Origin: Lachnospiraceae bacterium
GTDB taxonomy: Bacteria; Bacillota; Clostridia; Lachnospirales; Lachnospiraceae
Reading direction: 5' to 3'
Assembly: GCA_017548765.1 (NCBI GenBank)
Contig: JAFYZH010000098.1
Coordinates: 1 to 64,000, forward strand
DNA: 64,000 nucleotides
Shown: in pieces, positions 60,431 through 64,000 of the stretch
How positions within the stretch are numbered: the stretch's first letter is position 1
Layout of the letters: each line of letters starts with the position of its first letter
The notes under the pieces: generated by a model
The model's input: the letters and a program-made list of their open reading frames with translations, nothing else
Database searches by the model: none
What the model was told of the DNA's origin: nothing
Position numbers and translations under genes: made by a program

Positions 60431-61708
60431 TTACTCAGCTTCCACCGTAGTGTCTGCTTCTGCCTCGGATGCAATCGCTGTCGTAGGCTCATCATCCGCT
60501 GCTTCGGTAGTTGCTACAGGCTCTGCTGTCGTCTCAACTTCATCCACTTTATCGACTGTCTTATAGTTCTTCAGGTACTCAAGGAACTTATCATAGTATA
60601 GCTGATACTCGAGTTCGTCTTCTGCCATAAGATCCGCAAGCTGATCAACACTCGTCAGCTCATCGTACTGATCTACCAGTTTCTGCTTGAACGCGTCGAG
60701 CTCGCCTTCTTTGATGTCTAAGCCTTCTTGACGGCAGATACCCAGGATAGTGAGCTTCTGCTTCGAATATGCCTGACCATTCTCCTTAAGCATGGACTCA
60801 AACTCATCCACTGTGATACCGGCACCATTCAGGTAGGTCACACGGTCAATGCCATAGTTCATGCAGATACGGTCTACATTGTAAAGCTGCTGCTGAACGT
60901 ATTCATTGATCAGGCCTTCGTGTTGCTTCTTCTCTTCAATGACCGACATGATCCTTCCGAGAATGATGCTGTCGTGGTAGTTCTGTTTGATCTCCTCACT
61001 GGTCGCATCGTAGAATGCCTTATAGGTCGTGTATTTGTCTTTCGATTTCTCTTTGATCTGCTCGTCGGTAACATCCTGCATCTTCTGGACCTTCTTAATC
61101 GTTACCTTGAAGATCGCCTCCTTACCTGCGTAATTCGGCTCATGATAGTCCTCGGGGAAGGTCACCGGCAGGTCGAATTCAACGCCGGCCTTCTTACCGA
61201 TGATGCCATCCTCAAAACCGGGGATGAACTTACCGGATCCGATACCCAACTCGGCGTCTTCAGCGGTTCCGCCGTTGAAAAGGATACCATTGATCGTTCC
61301 CTTGTAATCGATGATAACGAGGTCGCCGGGCTCAACGGCACGATCTACCGTTTCCCAGGAAAAGCCGTAATTCGATGCCAATGCAGCTGCAATGTTGTAC
61401 TTAATGAACGCGTCCGATGCTATAACGTCGGAAGTCTTGATCTGCAGACCCTTTACCTTCGACATATCTATGTAATCATTTACATCGATCGACGCGAGGT
61501 CGATCACCGCACTCTTCGGGTCAGCGGGAACATACTCAGCTGTAGTGCTTTCTACGTCCGACGAAGTACCGGGAACATCCGCAGTTGTGTCGGCTGCGGT
61601 AGTAGCATCACCGCCGCGCTTCGGAGCACAACCGGTCATAAGGAGACCGACAGCAACCACTGCGGCGCATGTCTTTGTCATAAGTTTTTTACCAAAATAT
61701 TTTTTCAT
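60431..61708 (-). CDS. Lipoprotein with FKBP-type isomerase and trigger-factor-like C-terminal domain
   Basis: From the ATG at 61708 (GGAG, five-base gap) this is 425 residues. The lipobox is LMTGC (Cys27), followed by a Thr-rich linker to about 65. The FKBP domain (about 125-215, VEPGDLVIIDYKGTINGILF) and the helical part (about 215-395) follow the order of trigger factor, without its ribosome-binding domain. The C-terminus is Glu/Ala/Thr-rich. It should fold secreted proteins on the outer face of the membrane, the job of PrsA in Bacilli. It is a clear relative of tig at 32378-33691. Confidence 0.9.
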   Translation of the reverse strand: MKKYFGKKLMTKTCAAVVAVGLLMTGCAPKRGGDATTAADTTADVPGTSSDVESTTAEYVPADPKSAVIDLASIDVNDYIDMSKVKGLQIKTSDVIASDAFIKYNIAAALASNYGFSWETVDRAVEPGDLVIIDYKGTINGILFNGGTAEDAELGIGSGKFIPGFEDGIIGKKAGVEFDLPVTFPEDYHEPNYAGKEAIFKVTIKKVQKMQDVTDEQIKEKSKDKYTTYKAFYDATSEEIKQNYHDSIILGRIMSVIEEKKQHEGLINEYVQQQLYNVDRICMNYGIDRVTYLNGAGITVDEFESMLKENGQAYSKQKLTILGICRQEGLDIKEGELDAFKQKLVDQYDELTSVDQLADLMAEDELEYQLYYDKFLEYLKNYKTVDKVDEVETTAEPVATTEAADDEPTTAIASEAEADTTVEAE

Positions 61709-61845
61709 AATATCTCCATTCGCGAAATGGTTTCGCTTTCTCAAAACTCGTCTTATCCAACACGTTCCGAGATTGAATAACACGAGGAAAGTTTAGCATA
61801 CTACCTGCCGTTTTGCAAGCGTTTCGGCAAAAGTACACAAAGATT

Positions 61846-64000
61846 TCACAATTTCTCGAGTCGGCCGCTTTCGCGCTTTTTCAGTTTCGTCTCGGTGATG
61901 TCGAAGAAATCTTCATCGATCGAGATCATGGAGACTTCATGCGGGTTGAGCAGATATGCGCTCTTTACATACTGTCCGAAGCCCAGTTTTACGCCGCGCA
62001 CGCCGGCCGCGGTCTTCTTCTGGAGCGGCACGTCGGACACCTGATAACGCAGGTACATCTTATCCGTCGTGATCAGGATGATGTGGCGCTTTATCTCGGG
62101 CAGAACGGCAACGACTGCGTCGCCGTCCGCCAGTTTCGTCGCTGCGATGGTCTTCTTAACGGAGAAGAATTCCTCCAAAGGCACACGCTTGATCAGACCC
62201 ATCTTCGTGACGAAGATGTAGTTCTGATCCTTCGCTGCGGGATCGAGCGGGATGACGGTGACCAGGTTCTCCTTCGACGAATCGAGGTTGCAGACATTGT
62301 CCAGAGGGACGCCCTTATCCTTCGGTTTACACAGCGGCAGGTCGAGCACTTTCAGCTGGTGGAGCGTGCCTTCCGCCGTGAACAGGCCGACCTTCGACGT
62401 GTTCATGCAGGTGAAGACCACCTTATGATCCGCGAGCACGGACTCCTCGTTCTTCTGGTAGAGCGATACGTCCAGAGTCTTCGCGTAACCGAAGCGGTTC
62501 ATGGCAAATACCACCGGAGTCTCAACGATGGGTGCTTCTTCGAAGACTGCCTCCTCGATATCCTCGATGCGCGTGCGGCGCTTCAGGCCGTAGCACTTCT
62601 TGATGTGGTCCAGGTCCTCTTTGATGGTGTCCATCATGACCTTGCGGCTCTTCAGGATCGCGGTGTATTTCTTGATCTTCGCGAGGGTGTCCTTATAATC
62701 CTCCTGCAAAGCGAGGATCTCGAGGCCGATGAGTTTCGACAGGCGCAGTTCGAGGATCGCCGTCGCCTGCGCTTCGGTGAAGTTCAGCTTCTGCGCTTCC
62801 GCTTTACTCTTTGTCGATTTGAACTTGATGCCGGTGATGTCGCCATTTACCAGGCAACCCTTCGCCATCTTGATATCTTTACTGCCGCGGATGATCTCGA
62901 TGATGAGGTCAATGATGTCCACGGCGCGGATGAGACCTTCCTGGATCTCTTTCTTCTCCGTCTCCTTCTGCAGGAGCGTGGTGTATTTACGTGTGTTGAT
63001 ATCGATCTGGAAGTCGATGTTGTACTGCAGGATCTCGCGCAGGGACAGCGTCAGCGGCTTACCGTTCGCGATGGCCAGCATATTGACCCCGAAGGTATCC
63101 TCCAGTTTCGTCTTCTTGTACAGGCCCTGCAGTGTCTTCTCGCCGTCCGCGCCCTTCTTCAGTTCCAGAACGATCTTGATGCCTTCTTTCGACGACATGT
63201 TGGAAATGTCAGTGATGTCGGGCAGTTTCTTCGCTTCCACGAGGGCCATGACGTCGGACAGAAACTTACCGATGTTGGCACCGATCATGGTATAGGGGAT
63301 CTCGGTGATCTCGATGTGGTCACGGTCCGCCTTACGCTTCGCGGGCACGAGCTGGGCCTTACCGCGGAGTTTGATCTTACCGCGTCCGGTCTCGTAGATC
63401 TCGAGGAGTTCACTCTTATTCGTAACATAGCCGCCGGTCGGGAAATCCGGGCCGGGCATCAGATTCAGGAGTTCCTTCGTCGATGCGTGCGGGTAGTCCA
63501 TCAGGTACTTCATCGCGTCGATGACTTCCGCCAGGTTGTGCGTGGGGATGGACGTCGCCATGCCGACCGCGATACCTTCGGAACCATTGACCAGGATGTT
63601 CGGGATGCGGACCGGGAGTACGGACGGCTCCTTCTCCATTTCGTCGAAGTTCGGGATGAAATCGATGACGTTCTTATCCAGGTCTGCCAGGTAGACTTCC
63701 TGGGTAAATTTCTTAAGGCGGGCTTCGGTGTATCGCATAGCCGCCGCTCCATCGCCCTCGATGGAACCGAAGTTTCCGTGGCCGTCGACTAAGGCCATGC
63801 CCTTCTTAAAGTCCTGGGACAGAACGACCAATGCATCGTAGATGGAGCTGTCGCCGTGGGGGTGATATTTACCCATGGTATCACCGACGATACGCGCGGA
63901 TTTACGGTGCGGTTTATCACTGTTTAAGCCCAGCTCGTTCATCGCGTAGAGTACGCGGCGCTGAACGGGCTTCAGACCGTCCCGCACATCCGGCACCGCA
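61846..64000 (-). CDS. Type IIA DNA topoisomerase subunit A (ParC/GyrA type), N-terminus cut
   Basis: About 718 residues are visible, open at base 64000; only the first few dozen residues are missing, since the visible part begins AVPDVRDGLKPVQRR. The quinolone-determining region KYHPHGDSSIYDALV is intact, and the catalytic Tyr lies in AAAMRYTEARL. The breakage-rejoining domain, coiled coil (about 360-470) and a C-terminal beta-pinwheel (about 500-690) follow. The GyrA-box motif was not found in the pinwheel, which favours a topoisomerase IV-like or second A subunit over housekeeping gyrase. The B subunit gene would be expected upstream, outside the window. Confidence 0.9.
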   Translation of the reverse strand, partial: AVPDVRDGLKPVQRRVLYAMNELGLNSDKPHRKSARIVGDTMGKYHPHGDSSIYDALVVLSQDFKKGMALVDGHGNFGSIEGDGAAAMRYTEARLKKFTQEVYLADLDKNVIDFIPNFDEMEKEPSVLPVRIPNILVNGSEGIAVGMATSIPTHNLAEVIDAMKYLMDYPHASTKELLNLMPGPDFPTGGYVTNKSELLEIYETGRGKIKLRGKAQLVPAKRKADRDHIEITEIPYTMIGANIGKFLSDVMALVEAKKLPDITDISNMSSKEGIKIVLELKKGADGEKTLQGLYKKTKLEDTFGVNMLAIANGKPLTLSLREILQYNIDFQIDINTRKYTTLLQKETEKKEIQEGLIRAVDIIDLIIEIIRGSKDIKMAKGCLVNGDITGIKFKSTKSKAEAQKLNFTEAQATAILELRLSKLIGLEILALQEDYKDTLAKIKKYTAILKSRKVMMDTIKEDLDHIKKCYGLKRRTRIEDIEEAVFEEAPIVETPVVFAMNRFGYAKTLDVSLYQKNEESVLADHKVVFTCMNTSKVGLFTAEGTLHQLKVLDLPLCKPKDKGVPLDNVCNLDSSKENLVTVIPLDPAAKDQNYIFVTKMGLIKRVPLEEFFSVKKTIAATKLADGDAVVAVLPEIKRHIILITTDKMYLRYQVSDVPLQKKTAAGVRGVKLGFGQYVKSAYLLNPHEVSMISIDEDFFDITETKLKKRESGRLEKL

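Noticed and set aside
61813..63792. 659-codon plus-strand ORF
   Set aside because: It is the antisense shadow of the topoisomerase gene.

Overview
The window looks like chromosome from a Bacillota member of class Clostridia, most likely Lachnospiraceae or a close relative. The evidence is the gene order tig-clpP-clpX-lon-engB, the DUF5716/DUF5717 operon, DUF5680, DUF434 and DUF6273 proteins, lipoproteins with threonine-rich linkers, strong AGGAGG ribosome binding sites, sigma-A type promoters and a moderately high GC content. No rRNA, tRNA, prophage, insertion sequence with a transposase, or CRISPR-cas locus was seen. Both ends cut a gene: an uncharacterised protein at base 1 and a type IIA topoisomerase A subunit at base 64000.

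Bases 1-11,300 hold a cut hypothetical protein, a small hypothetical gene, then a glycan-use region: a LacI-type regulator divergent from cellobiose phosphorylase, and an AraC-type regulator followed by a GH95 alpha-L-fucosidase. Between them sits a DUF4130-type DNA repair gene with a perfect LexA box. Two copies of a long folded element (1254-1521 and 6208-6510) share loops but have different, compensating stems. No sugar transporter lies here, so uptake must be encoded elsewhere.

Bases 11,300-25,000 are all on the minus strand: an AI-2E family permease, an orphan solute-binding lipoprotein, a double GNAT protein with a small partner, and an operon of DUF5717, DUF5716 (Hsp70/actin-like), a helical-repeat protein and valS. 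Bases 25,000-34,800 carry the protein quality-control block (trigger factor, ClpP, ClpX, Lon), the ribosome assembly GTPase EngB, a LytR-CpsA-Psr enzyme, a DJ-1 family protein and a zinc-ribbon protein.

Bases 34,800-52,900 are an accessory region: a membrane protein with an XRE regulator, a HicB antitoxin with a shortened HicA, two secreted BACON/InlB-repeat proteins, a DUF6273 protein, a DUF4143 ATPase with palindromes flanking its promoter, lipoproteins and membrane proteins, an esterase, DUF434, DUF5680 and a hemolysin III family protein. Bases 52,900-64,000 hold a tandem pair of SGNH-hydrolase lipoproteins (one apparently active, one with all catalytic blocks lost), a TetR-controlled ABC transporter, a lipoprotein combining FKBP and trigger-factor-like parts, and the topoisomerase gene.

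The most unusual feature is the intergenic DNA. Arrays of 36-37-base hairpins recur at fixed periods (61, 61, 64 and 74 bases) at four places, and in one array the base pair flanking the stem switches between C-G and T-A in step. Six copies of a GGGGACGGTTC repeat of REP type are scattered between genes, two of them inverted around the first folded element. All promoter, operator and terminator calls are from sequence reading alone.
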